DNA of 64,000 bases from assembly GCF_963259705.1 (NCBI RefSeq), contig NC_081847.1, positions 67,353,754 through 67,417,753 on the forward strand, read 5' to 3'. This document shows positions 11,130 through 23,120 of the stretch, piece by piece; position 1 is the stretch's first letter, and each line of letters begins with the position of its first letter. Source of the DNA: Myotis daubentonii. Its lineage: Eukaryota > Chordata > Mammalia > Chiroptera > Vespertilionidae. The position numbers were made by a program, and so were the translations under genes. The notes beneath the pieces are model-generated. The model saw nothing but the letters and a program-made list of their open reading frames with translations, was not told where the DNA came from and searched no databases.

Positions 11130-11580
11130 GGACTACAATGGGCTGAGTTGTGGCCCACAAAAGATGTGTCCACTCAAAACCTAAGAATATGATCTTATTT
11201 GGAATAAGTCTTTGCAGATGTGATTAATGTAAGGATCTCAAAATGAGATCATGTTGATTAGGGTGGGCTCTTTATCCAACGATGAGTGTCTAATGACCCA
11301 GAGATTCAAAGAGATCATTGAAGTTGGAGGTCAAGACTGGACTTATGCAGCCCTAAGCCAAGGAACACCAGTGATTACCACGGCCACCAGAAGCTAGGAG
11401 AGAGGTATGTATGGAAGTCATTGTCTCTTAGAGACTCTACATACAAGGAACCAGCCCTGTTGACACATTAATGCTGGATTTCTAGCCATCAAAAGTGCAA
11501 GAGACTAAATTTCTGTTGTTTAAGCTACCAAGTTTATGGTAATTTGTTATGGCAGCCCTAGGAAACTAATACAGATTTTG
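11130..11580 (+). repeat. Old mammal-wide interspersed repeat, family not certain
   Basis: Landmarks are GATCTTATTTGGAATAAGTC, GATTAGGGTGGGCTC, ACCAGCCCTGTTGACAC and, at the end, TTTGTTATGGCAGCCCTAGG then AACTAATACA. This sequence recurs through mammalian genomes. I do not assign it firmly. Confidence 0.55.
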
Positions 11581-14500
11581 GATGGAAAGTACTGAAGTAA
11601 AAAAATAAATAAAAAGCCTTAAGTCCTTTATCTTGGGCAGGTCTCTGAATTCCTCTGCACTTCGACTTTCTGGTGAACAATCACAACCCCAGTTCACTGT
11701 TTAGGTTCGCTGTGAGGGTGACATGAGCTGAGTTCTCATTAGCATTAAAAGGCTTCACAAGTTACTAGTAGAGTCAGAACCTTTGCATACTGATGGCCAG
11801 CTCTGCTCATTTCTTCCTTTCCTGTGATTCCCATCCAACAGGAGAATATCTAGGCTCAGGAGGGTTAAGCAGCTAGACAGCAGAGCCAGTGTTTGAAGTT
11901 CTTTGTCCAGCTCCAAAGACCAGGCTCTGTCCACTTTACCTGCTGCTCCTGTAGCCCCAAGGAGACCATAGGGCCAGTGGTATTTTATCTCCTCTGGACA
12001 AGGACCCTCCAACCTCCTGAGCAGCTTTTTAAGTGACCCAGTGTGCCCTTCGGAGGCCTCTCCCTGGTCATGGAGCTCCTGAGGTTCTGAGGTCCTGACC
12101 TCTTTTCACCCCTGCCCTCCATGAACCAAATTGGTGACTAGTGCCTGTGTGCACTGGGGACATTTCAGGGTAGGGCTTTAAAGTGGATGGCCCTCCTCCC
12201 AAACCCAGTGACATCCCTGTCAGATTTCAGTAATTGACTTGGACACATCCGACCACTTGAACTCCCTCAGAGGCAGAGCACAGCCATTCCAAATAAATGG
12301 TTGCATTCCCCTCCTGGCCAGGGCTTTCCTGCCAGAGCTTGTCAGAGCCTGGCCCCTATTTCTGCTGCCCATGTTTGCTCCCAGCGGGGGCCCATTAGCT
12401 GACTGAGGGAACAGGGGAGGAAGGAGAAAAACCAGATTCCATTTGGACCTCAGAATGGTGTAAACCCCAGGCACCCTGAGATTCACCACCCTCTCGGGCT
12501 TTTTGGCTCCCTGGGTCCTCAGCCTGGGAAATCCCTCTGGTAAGATTTGTTGTTGGGATTTAGGCTAGTGATCTTTCCAGTGATAACTGGCTATCAGTGT
12601 TGTAACATCCAAAAGTCAGAGCCACCGACCATGAAGAAAGAGAGAGCAAGGAGAAATTGAGAGAGGTCTGGGAGCTCAGAGGGACCACAGGCAAGTTATT
12701 CAGCTTCTCTGTGTTTCACTAATTCCTCAGAACTTAGAGACCCCTGTGTGTTGGCCAATGTCTGGGGCCTCTGAAAGAGGGATGGAGGGGTGTGGTGCCC
12801 GCTTGGGATGATGGACAGCAAATCCCTAGCATATAGGAGGCTGATACTCTTGTCGTGTTGCCATTCAATATGACTTTCATGTGGAATTTCTATTTGGGGT
12901 TCCAGATGTAGTAAGGCAGGGTTCTTTCCTGGCTGTAAGGAAATAGTTCTTCTCAGGGTTCCTCAGTGAGTTATTGAAATGGAAACATGCTTCTGTATAG
13001 CCCTCTGGTCCACTGACTCCACCTGTTTTTTCTCAACCTACTCTTTGAACTTCTTGGTATCAATGGCTGTATGATTTTCTGATTTACTAGTCAGTGAAAG
13101 CAGAACTTGTAAGCAATGAACTTGGATATTTGGCTGAGGAGGGCCTTGCCATCAGGCTCTTTTCCTCCTATCCTGGGAGCACCGCTTGCATCCAGCCTCC
13201 CTTGGCTCACACTGGGACCACTCCAGATCCTGTTCCTTTCCCTGCCTTGTGCACCAGCCGCCCTAACCCAGCCTCAATTTGCTGATGGGTCACCTTCATC
13301 TACAGGATAAAATCGAAAGTGATTTGTGTGATTTGGTCTTGCTTTTGTCACCTCTCCAGCCTCTTTCTTAATTCCAAAGCCACACAAGATCACTCCTGCT
13401 CAGTGGATTAGTCAGGACTCTGGTCGCAAGTGATAGAACTCCAACTTAGACTGGCTTTAACATGATAGGGGGTGCACTGGCTCAGTTACTGAGAAACCAG
13501 GGTTGGGAGGGCACTGGTGCCTCCCTCCAGATGTTTTTAGTGCAGGCCGCTCTTTGTGGTCTTGTCCCCACAGCACTGGCTTCCCATTTCTTCCCCATCA
13601 AGTCCAGGGTATAGTGGGCTATATCCTAGTGGTTAGCTACCCAGAGGATTGACCCAATCAGTGGGGTTGCCCTTCCTCTGCTAATAACTGGTTACACAGT
13701 TCTGGCCAGCTTGAGAGGGAGGTGAGCAAAAAGAGGCCAGAGGAAAGGGGAAAATGACTCGAAAGCAGTGCCTGAGCTCTCATGGACTTGATTTTGGGAC
13801 AGAAGTTACGTTTCCTTACTGTTCAGTCAGGCTTGTCTACTCCTTGGGATAGAAGGAAAAGGCTTCTTTTCCCAGGGGTTATAAGCACAGTTATGGAATG
13901 GGATGTCCTTGGCCTGGTAGACCAGGAGCTCATCCCTGTGGCCAGGACAAGTGCCACACTCCTACTGGGCCAGACTGGTTACATGTCTTATCCTGGAGCT
14001 GGGGCCGGGGTTGGGAGGAAAGGTTCCCAGAGGAAGATGGGGTGCAATCACTAGAGAATAGATGTTGGGCAGGCAAAACTGAGCTATCCATGCACTTTGT
14101 GGTTTTGTGTGTCCATGTCTCAGTAGCCAGGGGCCCTGGTCACAGGGGCTGAGCTTAAGTCCCTCCCCATCACTTACTTGCTGGGGAAGTTTCTTCACCT
14201 CCGAGAGCCTGATTTTGGGTGAACTACTCATGAAGATTTGAGTACATTCCCATAATATGCTTGCAATGGGGCCTGCACATCAGCACTGCTGTCGTTATCG
14301 TTTTTATTACCACATGTCACTCTGAATCTTGTCTTGTCCCCATTTACTGTGCCTTTTTACTTGGCCCACAGAATGCAGTGAGTGAGGGGTGTGGTGTCCC
14401 AAGCCCAGGATGCCCTGCATCCCCGAGCACCAGGGCCTTGTGAGACCTTTGCCTCTCCCTTGCCACTCTGCTGGCTTAGGGATTTGAATTACCTCAACAG

Positions 14501-15151
14501 CCAAGCTGTAATATCCTGTTGTCTCCTTAACAAGGTCTAGCAAAGGAAGAACAGGTGATAAACAAGGAGAGAGATTGATGTCAGAGCAGGCAGGGAAGCC
14601 AGGATGATGTGCTGCTATCAAAGACATGAGTTTGGTATCCTGAAGATGTAGCAGGCTGCAGCAAGCTGCTTCTTATGCAGGCCTTTCCCTATGGAATTCC
14701 TCCACCTTGTCCTTAGCTCTCAATCCCAAATGAGTAGTGTGCCCTTTGACATCAGTCCCTAAGAATCTGCCGCAGTTTCCACTTCCAGAAGACCTGTTTC
14801 TCTTTTGTTCTTTGTGTGTGTGTGTGTCTTTATTTCTGAGAATGGTTTTTTATTCTGACATGCCTATCCACTGAGATTGTGTTGATATGCTGATACTCAC
14901 AGCCCAGGCTGAGTTGCTGTTGGCTGGATGAAGCAGGCTGCATGTCCAGCCTAGCTGGGGTCTAGTATTCTCTCAGTTTAGTGTCAGATGGCCTTTAGAA
15001 GTGTAAGCTTGGAAACGTAGAGGCCTATTGGCATTGCACACGGAAGGATGGCTTGTTGGATATGTGCCAAATAGTGCTGTGTGCTGGGCTCTAGTATTAG
15101 ACCTTCTCAGGTTCTCATCCTATGCCTTCAACAACTCTGTGGGAGCTCTGC
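11581..15151. other. Intron stretch, mostly unique
   Basis: It contains the direct repeat copy at 13037, a weak reverse MIR-like piece near 11830-11900, a weak MIR-like piece near 12690-12740 and a short TG run at about 14813-14827. No coding signal is supported. Confidence 0.5.
13037..13141 (+). repeat. Direct repeat copy 2
   Basis: Same orientation as 10041-10142, about 3.0 kb downstream. The matching short frames (MNLDIWL in both) follow from the DNA repeat and are not evidence of coding. Confidence 0.75.
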
Positions 15152-15851
15152 TGTCCCACATTTTTATCTTTATTCTATTTTTTCCTCATAACCATTTATC
15201 CCCCCCATACCCTCTACCATCTCCACTCACTGAACTCTGCCCCGCACCACTACACTGATGTCCGTGTCCATGAGTTCTATCTATTTTTTCTTCTTTTTTT
15301 GCTCAATCCCGCCAACACACCCACCCACCCAGAGTTGTCTGCCTATTCTCTATGATTCTGTCTATATTTTGCTTGTTAGTTCAGTTTGTTCATTAAATTC
15401 CACATATGAGTGAAATCATATGGTACTTGTCTTTCTCTGACTGGCTTATTTCACTTAATGTTCTCCAGATCCACCCATGCTGTTGCAAAGGGTGAATTTT
15501 TCTTCCTTTTTATGGCTGTGTAGTATTCCATTGTGTAAATATACCATAGCTGTTTTATCCCCTCATCTATTTATGGAAACATGGGCTTTGTTTGTTGTTC
15601 TTTGTTAAGTCCCTTTAAATGTAAAGTTAGATTGTTTATTTGAGCTTTTTCTTGTTTCTTGAGATAGTCGTGTAATGCTATGAATTTCCCTCTTAGGAGT
15701 GCCTTCCCTGTGTCCCACAGATTTTGGGTTGTTGTGTTCTCATTTTCATTAGTTTCAAGGTATCGTTTGATTTCTTTCTTCATCTCATTATTAAGGCATT
15801 CATTGTTTAGTAAAAGGTTGTTTAGCCTCCATGCCTTTGTGTGTTTTCCAG

Positions 15852-16082
15852 TTTTTTGTTTGTTTTTTTTTAATATATTTTATTGGTTTTTTACAGAGAG
15901 GAAGGGAGAGAGATAGAGAGTTAGAAACATCGATGAGAGAGAAACATCGATCAGCCGCCTCCTGCACATCCCCCACTGGGGAAGTGCCCGCAACCCAGGC
16001 ACATGCCCTTGACCGGAATCGAACCTGGGACCCTTCAGTCCGCAGGCCGACGCTCTATCCGCTGAGCCAAACCGGCTTTGGC
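15852..16082 (-). mobile_element. Ves SINE in the LINE-1
   Basis: Antisense full-length copy. A perfect 11-bp target duplication GTGTTTTCCAG is at 15841-15851 and 16083-16093. Confidence 0.95.
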
Positions 16083-16705
16083 GTGTTTTCCAGCTTTCTT
16101 CTTGTGATTGATTTCAAGTTTCATAGCATTATGGTCAAAAGAAGATGCTTGATGTGATTTCAGTCTTCCTAAATTTACTGAGTCTTGTTTTGGTCCTAGC
16201 ATGTGGTTTACCCTAGAAAATAGTCCACGTGCACTTGAAAAGAATGTATATTCTTCTGCTTTGTGGTGAAATGCTATGAAGATATCAATTAAATCCATTT
16301 GATTTATTGATTTATTATGTCATTTAAGGACGTCTTCTTATTGATTTTCTGTCTGGAAGATCTATCCATTGATGTCAATGGGGTGTTAAAATCCCCTACA
16401 AAGACTGTATTACTGACAGTCTCTCCCTTTATGTCCATCAAGATTTGCTTTACATATTTAGGTACTCCTGTGTTGGATTCACAAATATTTAAAAGGGTTA
16501 TATCCTCTTGTTGGATTGCTTCCTTTATTATTATGTGGTGTCTTTCTTTGTTTCTTACTAAAGCCTTAGTTTTAAAGTCTATTTTATCAGTTATAAATAT
16601 TGCTACACCAGCTTTCTTTTCCTTTCCTTTTGCATGAAATATCTTTGTCCGCTCCTTTTAGTCTGTGTGTAGTCTATGTCGTTCTAAGGTGGGTCTCTTG
16701 AAGAC

Positions 16706-16728
16706 TATATATATATATATATATATAT
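16706..16728. repeat. (AT)n microsatellite
   Basis: A run of about 11 AT units, followed directly by the 31-bp tandem duplication. Confidence 0.9.
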
Positions 16729-16788
16729 CTTCTTTTCTCATCCATTGAGCGACTGTAATCTTCTTTTCTTATCCATTGAGCTACTGTA
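16727..16788 (+). repeat. 31-bp tandem duplication in the LINE-1
   Basis: Two 31-bp units (16727-16757 and 16758-16788) differ at two positions. Each contains ATCTTCTTTTCT and ATCCATTGAG or TCCATTGAG. Confidence 0.85.
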
Positions 16789-16999
16789 TTTCTTTTAATT
16801 GGAGCATTTAACCATTTGCATTTAAAATGATTTATTGACAATTTATTTTTCCTTTGATTTTTTTCTTTTCCTTTTCTCCCTCCTCTTCCTCTTCCTCTTC
16901 TTCCTTCCCCTTTAATATTTCTTGTAATACTGGTTTGGTGGTAACAAACTCCTTTAGCTTTTTCTTGTCTGGGAAGCTCTTTATTTTTCCTTCAATTTT

Positions 17000-17985
17000 A
17001 AATGATAGCCTTGCTGGGAAAATAGCCTTGGTTGTTAGTCCTTGCTTTCATCACTTTGAATATTTTATGCCAATCTCTTCTGACCTGAAATGTTTCTGTT
17101 GAGAAATCAGCTGATAGTCTTATGGGAGCTCCCTTGTAGGTAACTGACTGCCTTTCTCTTGCAGGTTTTAAGATTCTTCTTTGTCTTTAACTTTTAATTG
17201 CCATTTTAATTATGAGGTGTCTTAGTGTAGGCCTCTTGGGTCCATCTTGTTTGATATTCTCTGCTTCCTGGGCTTGTATGTGTTTTTTTCTTCACCAGGT
17301 TAGGGAAGTTTTCGGACATTATTTCTTCAAATAGGTTCTTGATCTCTTGCTCTCTCTCTTCTTTTGGTAACCCTATAATGTGGATGTTATTATGCTTCAT
17401 GTTGTCCTAAAGGTTTCTTAAACTATCCTCATTTTTAAAAATTATTTTTTCAGCCAAAACCGGTTTGGCTCAGTGGATAGAGCGTCGGCCTGCGGACTGA
17501 AAGGTCCCAGGTTCAATTCCGGTCGAGGGCATGTACCTGGGTTGCAGGCACATCCCCAGTAGGAGATGTGCAGGAGGCAGCTGATCGATGTTTCTCTCCC
17601 ATCGATGTTTCTAACTCTCTATCTCTCTCCCTTCTTCTCTGTAAAAAATCAATAAAATATATTTTTTTAAAAAAATTATTTTTTCATTTTGCTGCTCTGA
17701 TTGATGTTTTTTTCTACCTTGTCTTCTAAGTCGCTGATTCAATCCTGCGCTTCATTGAGCCTATTGTATATTCCTTCAGTGTAGCCTTCAATTCAGTTTG
17801 GCATTTTTCATTTCTGACTTGTCATCTTTTATGGTTTCTATGTCATTTTTCATGCTATTGAGCATTCTTATAATTATTACTCTGAACTTTATATCTGATA
17901 AATTGCTTATCTCCATTTCAGTTAGCTCTTCTGGAAAATTTTGTTGTACTTTCATTTGGGGTCTGTTTCTTTGTCTCCCCATTTA
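17000..17985 (-). pseudogene. LINE-1 ORF1 remnant
   Basis: The minus strand gives the N-terminal part MEISNLSDIKFRVIIIRML (17982-17788) and the central IIGLPKEEREQEIKNLFEEI part (17400-17206). A Ves SINE at 17453 separates them. ORF1p is the RNA-binding chaperone of LINE-1. This copy is interrupted. Confidence 0.8.
17453..17670 (+). mobile_element. Ves SINE, sense copy in the LINE-1
   Basis: It reads in the transcription direction: TGGCTCAGTGGATAGAGC (A box), GGTTCAATTCC (B box), the GATCGATGTTTCTCTC repeats and an A-rich tail. A perfect 16-bp target duplication AAAAATTATTTTTTCA is at 17437-17452 and 17671-17686. Confidence 0.96.
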
Positions 17986-19098
17986 GGCTGCCTGTTTGTG
18001 TTTGTTTCTATGTGTTAGGTAGATGTGCTACAATTCCCATTCTTGATAAGGTGACCTTATGGAGTAGGTGACCTGTGACACCCAGTAGCTGTCTCCCTGA
18101 TCACCTGAGCTGGGTGCTCTAAGAATGTTCCTTGTGCGTGTTATGTGAGCTCTCCTGTTGTAATTGTGTTTTCATTGCTATTGGCCCATTCATGCATGGG
18201 TTCAATCCTCAGGCTGGTTGACAGTGAGGCTCAATCCCCAACACAGTGTACAGGCTGCTCTGCAGGTGATGATCACAAGAAGCGGAATTCACCTCAGCAG
18301 GGTTTGGTGCCTGCCAATATCACCCTGTGGATGTGCTGCTTGTGAAGCTTATTGGATTCTGCTTTGTTGTTGTCTGAAGCTGGCCACTGGGTGTTTTGGT
18401 TCTGGGCCTCTTTGGAGGAACTCTGGTGCAGGCCAGTGTCAGAAGCTGTCTGTGACTGATCCTGGACAACCTGTTTGGAGCTATCAGTGATCAACAGCTT
18501 GTGGCTTCCTCTGCTGCGAAAAGGACCAAGCTGCATACCAAAGTTTGGTTTTACTAGCACTGGTCCCAGGGGTAGGTCAGCAAAAATCTCAAAACATCCA
18601 GAGATCCACCTTTGCCTGCAGAAGGTCTGTTTGGCTCAATCACTTAAAGAGCCTCAGACTATACTCCTCAGTAGGGCATAAGCTCCAAAGGGTGGGGCTT
18701 GAGGGATTCCAATGGGTGGGGCCATTGCTTCCTCCCAGGCTGATGCTGCATGGAGGGGAATGAATGCTCTGCCTGAGAAAGGAGGCTTTTGCAATATGGG
18801 GGGATGACTCAGCACAGGGATCCTCGTGGCTGACCTCTCAGCTCTCTCCCCAGGACCACCAACTCCAGACTGTCCTCACACAGCTCTAGTCCTCAATGTC
18901 CTCCCTCTACAGGAGCCCAGGATAAGTGAGTGGGTGTGAACAAAATTTTGTGTGTTGGCCCTTTAAGAGGGTGTCTGCATTTCTAGCCATCTGTCCCTGT
19001 TGGACAGAAACCCCATTGCTCTTCACAGCCAGATGTTATGTGCGTGCCTTTCCTGGTCCTGGTGCTCTGATCTGGGGATCCTGGCTTTGGGTTTAGAC

Positions 19099-19329
19099 CA
19101 GCAATCTGTGGGTTCTCAATCTGTGGGTCGCGACCCCTTTGGGGGTCGAACGATCCTTTCACAGGGGTCTCCTAAGACCATCGGAAAACACATACATAAT
19201 TACATATAGTTTTTGTGATTAATCACTATGCTTTAATTATGTTCAATTTGTAACAATGAAATTGGGGGTCACCACAACATGAGGAACTGTATTAAAGGGT
19301 CGCCGCATTAGGAAGGTTGAGAACCACTG
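19099..19329. mobile_element. SPIN-like hAT transposon, non-autonomous (231 bp)
   Basis: The interior matches the SPIN (Space Invader) family as I know it: GGGTCGCGACCCCTTTGGGG, TGATTAATCACTATGC, and the end GGTTGAGAACCACTG. Flanks GTTTAGAC (19091-19098) and GTTTAAAC (19330-19337) are an 8-bp duplication with one mismatch. The first end carries a small internal duplication around ATCTGTGGG. It is inserted in the LINE-1 5' UTR. Confidence 0.88.
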
Positions 19330-19484
19330 GTTTAAACCCTGAACTTCTCAACTGATCTATCTCTCTGGAAATTTAGCTGCTGTCTGGGGGTGCCCAGCCA
19401 ACCCTCTCACGCCTCCGTATCTCATACCAGTCTTGATGTGGCCTCCTTTGTAAGACCTTGGTTATAAGACTTCTCTCCAGCTAG

Positions 19485-19632
19485 TCTTCAGTTGGCTATT
19501 CAGGATGATTTTTTTACATATTAGTTGTAATTCAGTTGGCTATTCAGGATGATTTCTCTATATATCAGTTGGCTATTCAAGATGATTTTTCTATATATTC
19601 AGTTGGCTTTTCGGATGATTTTTCTATATATT
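19485..19632 (+). repeat. Tandem repeat in the LINE-1 5' UTR
   Basis: Four diverged units of roughly 33-40 bp, each beginning TCAGTTGGCT and containing GATGATTT. Confidence 0.85.
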
Positions 19633-20639
19633 AGTTAGGTCCTGGCAGGAGGTAAGTGTAGCTTCCACCTAATCCACCAACATCTTATATCTCCTGTGCC
19701 ACATTTTACAGGACATAGAACAAACACAGGACAAAAATCTTCAAACTAATCAGCAGAGGACCCTGGATTCAAATTCTGGCAGCCAGAGGCAGAGATGTAT
19801 GCTCTTGACCCTGTCCCTAGCTCCCTGGGTCAGGAAGCCACTGAGCCTCTTGGCCCTGCTCCTCTGACATCAAATGAGGTCTTTGTGGAGATGATCCAGG
19901 GACCCTTGGACAAGAAGTCCCTGGAGCTGACTTTAGAGATACTGCTTCATTCTGCCTTATTCTTCTTCATGGCTTGGGAACTTCATTCAAGGAGATGGAA
20001 GTCCTGGGGCCCTTATGCGGGCAGTGGTCCCAGCAGAGGTCACAGCCAGCTTCTTGTGCCAATAGGTGCCTGGACCTAGGATGGTAGGTCTGTCTCCAAT
20101 CCAGAGGGGCCTTCACATAGTCCTCTGCAGAGATGACCTTGTCTCTCCTGGGCTAAGATTGGAGTGAGAGAGAAATGGCTACTACAATCCAAGAGATGTC
20201 TTCTGAGGAGAGGGTGACAGCAGGAGCAACTGTGGCCCCACTGCTGAGTAGAGCCATCATCTAAGGGTATAATTCAAATGGGTGTATGTGCTGGGTGTTT
20301 GTTTCAAGCCTTGTGTCCATCATCTTGTGGGTAGGTAGAGTCCCATTTTGGCCCAGATTGATCTATAGCACTCCCAGCCCTTTTATGGAACTCTAGTGCC
20401 TGACACCACAAATAAAACACTGCCCCAGCCTGACCAGCTGCTTTCCCTGAGGGCAGGACCAGGCACTGCTCTTCTGCAGCTGCCTGAAGTCCTTGGTAGG
20501 CTAGATAGACATCTTAGGATCTAGCCTCTCCCCTGCCCACTCTGACGCCTAAGTGAAGGCCCCCCTCAAACCCTCACTGCTCAGATGTTCCCTGCCCTTT
20601 ATAGTGAGGAGCAGTCTAGCATGGAGGTGAAGAACAGGG

Positions 20640-20850
20640 CTTTGAGAGTCACTCTGCCTGCGTTTGTACCCCACATACCAGCTCTGTGACCTTTAGCATG
20701 TTACTTAATCTCTGTATTTTAGCTTCCTCATCTGTAAAGTGGGGATACTAATACTACCTTCATTAGAGAGTTAGTGTGAGGATTAATGGGGTAAGCATCT
20801 TACAGTAGTGCCTAGGTCAGAGTTAGTGCTCAGTAATCATTCCGTCCTTA
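20640..20850 (+). repeat. MIR-like SINE
   Basis: AGCTCTGTGACCTTTAGC, CTCATCTGTAAAGTGGGG, GTGTGAGGATTAATGG and AGTGCTCAGTAATCATT appear in MIR order. Confidence 0.75.
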
Positions 20851-21897
20851 ACATGAAGCCTAGTGCCCTTGGTGCCCTCCTCAGCACCCATTCAGGAGGA
20901 GCCTGGGGGACAGGAGGTAAGCAGTCATGGAAGTGTGACCACATCTCCTAAGGAAAGTGTGGACCCTATAGCAACTGTGGTGGCACCTTCCCGTCTCCCT
21001 GCAAGTCATGTGGAAACCCCTCCAGCGAATAAAAGCTTCTGTGAGAAAATAAATCAGCTTGTTTTTAGGAAGAGTTAGTGATTTGATTAAAAATAACACA
21101 TATGAGTGCTTGGGCATGGCCTAGCAGTCCCTATGGTCTGGGGTCCCAAGTGTGAATGCCCAGCTTTGTGACTGGACACTGACTACCAGACCACCTTTAT
21201 GGAGAAATAAGAGCAGTTCTCGCATGGCAGCGGTTCTCCTGAGGGCCTTAGGCAGTAGCTGTTCACCCCACAGTAGTCAAATAAGTCACGGGGAAGCTCT
21301 TACTCAGCCCCAGTGCAATTGGCACAAAGTTTGGAGCAGTGGGCTGAGATGAGTGTGGGCTTACCAAGACTTCTGGGGACGCTGTATTTTTCTCCATTGT
21401 GGGTTATAGCCAGCCTGGGGAGCATGGCATTGAGGAGAGTGGGAAGCTAGACTGAGAACTACAGAACTTAGAATACTGTGGCGAGGTGGGGGTGGAGATG
21501 CATGTCTGTCAGGAAATGGGAGCCCAGCCAGGGTCAAAGTTCCAGCTGAAGCGGCCTTGCTGCAGAAAATCAGAATATGCTCCGTCAGCATATTCGGGTT
21601 GTGCCCAAAGTGAGCATGGGTGCCTATTGGCCCACAGAGTTATGTTTGGTCTTGGCCTGTCTGAGGTCCATTGCCTTCTTTCTGCTTGGAAGACAGTTCT
21701 GAAAGGGTGGAACACTGGCCCTGTGTGATCATGCAGGCTGCACCCCCTGCCCCCAAAGCCAGCCTTGCCTATAGCCTTTGCAGAGTGCTGTGGTGGGATC
21801 TGGGAAGAGGAGTGGTCAGAAAATCAACAAGAGGGCTGGCTTTGGGCAGTAGGAGAATGTTCTAAAGGCTGAGTCTAGAAGAGGAGTCTCCAGCTGG

Positions 21898-21932
21898 AGT
21901 CACATCCATGGTCACATCCATGGTCACATCCT
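21898..21932 (+). repeat. 12-bp tandem repeat, about three copies
   Basis: GTCACATCCATG is repeated in tandem; the last copy is partial. Confidence 0.85.
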
Positions 21933-22429
21933 GTGTGGCTTGGGAGCACTCCTTGTCCTATTTGGGAGACACTGCTGCACGAGGAAATAGGCTTGAGAGA
22001 GCTCTTCCAGGGGTTGCCACACCCTCTGTCACTCCCTCTTGCTAACTAGCTGTGTGTCTTGGAGCCCTGCTCATCTGCTCTGGGCCTGTAATCAGCTTGC
22101 CCCAGGTCCCTTCCTGGGCTCAGTTTCCAGGTTTGGTCCCTGCCTCTTGCCCATTGATTGGAATAAATCCCTCATATTTATTCCAAGCCTATGTTCCTGG
22201 ATTTCCTTTCCTTGATAGTGGAATTCAGGGCCTAGCAGGATCTAATCCATTATTGTTTATACTCAGGGTGAGGGCGAGCCATAGAGAATTATCTGGGATG
22301 CTCATTACAAATTCTTGGTCCCAGCCCATGTCCCTAAATCCCAGCCAGCAGGAACCAGGGAATTAATATTTGCACCAATTATTTTGAGGACATTCTTATT
22401 ATCAGGTAATTTGGGGAAACCCTGGGCTG

Positions 22430-22590
22430 GGGTTTGGGCTCTGGAGCTGGGGAGGCCTAGTTCACATCCCTGATTTGCCATGTGCTCTGTCGCCCTGCTG
22501 TCCCCTCCCTGGGCCTCAGCTCCTCACCTGCACAGTAGGAGGTGCTTTGGAGGGGATAGGAGGAGGTAAAGGCTTCACATAAAGTGGCCA
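22430..22590 (+). repeat. MIR-like SINE
   Basis: GGGCTCTGGAGCTGGGGAGG, then CCTGGGCCTCAGCTCCTCAC and CACAGTAGGAGGTGC, fit MIR order. Confidence 0.55.
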
Positions 22591-22906
22591 GCATATTCAT
22601 TCAGCCAGGTACTAGGTCAGATTGTAGGGTAAAGGTCACATTTCTGTCCTTCCAGAATTTGCCTTCTGACAGTAGGGGTATCAGCAAACAAATGACCTGA
22701 TTTCCCTTACGGTAAAGTGATTAAGAAAAACAGGGGCTTGGAGCTCTTTAGGTCAGGAAAACTCTCTTTGAGAAGTGATACTCCCTGGACAAGAAGGATC
22801 CATACTGCCAGAGCTGTAGAGGAGAGCATGGGAGCATGCTGGGCGTGTGCAGCTGTGAGGGAGGGGCCAGGAGGGAGGGATAGGCAACAGCTTGGAGTGT
22901 CTAGGG

Positions 22907-23120
22907 CAGCCGTGGGCAAACTACGGCCCGCGGGCCGGATCCAGCCCGTTTGAAATGAATAAAACTATTGAAAAAAAAGACCGTACCCTTTTATGTAATG
23001 ATGTTTACTTTGAATTTATATTAGTTCACACAAACACTCCATCCATGCTTTTGTTCCGGCCCTCCGGTCCAGTTTAAGAACCCATTGTGGCCCTCGAGTC
23101 AAAAAGTTTGCCCACCCCTG
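22907..23120. mobile_element. nhAT-type DNA transposon (214 bp)
   Basis: Terminal inverted repeats CAGCCGTGGGCAAACT and AGTTTGCCCACCCCTG (the latter preceded by AAAA). A perfect 8-bp target duplication GTCTAGGG is at 22899-22906 and 23121-23128. It has no coding capacity and needs a transposase in trans. Confidence 0.92.

Larger units (their letters stand above)
15595..16850 (-). pseudogene. LINE-1 ORF2 remnant, endonuclease part only
   Basis: The minus strand carries endonuclease-domain sequence and the following [18 protein letters not shown] segment, then breaks abruptly into LINE-1 3'-end sequence. It is interrupted by a Ves SINE at 15852-16082. Confidence 0.8.
15165..19694 (-). mobile_element. 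LINE-1, antisense, 5' end present, middle of ORF2 missing
   Basis: Read on the minus strand, the order is 5' UTR (about 19694-18000), an ORF1 pseudogene from about 17982 down, the ORF2 endonuclease part (about 16850-15595), then directly a 3'-end segment (15590-15165) ending in a T-rich plus strand. Translated minus-strand stretches match LINE-1 ORF1p (IIGLPKEEREQEIKNLFEEI) and ORF2p (MDLIDIFIAFH...AEEYTFF, and [20 protein letters not shown]). The reverse transcriptase region is absent. The flanks carry a 13-bp target duplication with one mismatch: TGTCCCACATTTT at 15152-15164 and TGTGCCACATTTT at 19695-19707. Two Ves SINEs and a SPIN-like element sit inside. Frames are broken, so it is inactive. 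Confidence 0.85.
19695..22906. other. Intron stretch, mostly unique
   Basis: It contains MIR-like elements at 20640-20850 and 22430-22590 and a 12-bp triplet repeat at 21898-21932. No coding signal is seen. Confidence 0.5.

Noticed and set aside
17453..17520. tRNA-like sequence with A and B boxes
   Set aside because: It is the head of a Ves SINE with tail and target duplications, not a tRNA gene. The same applies to the other SINE heads.
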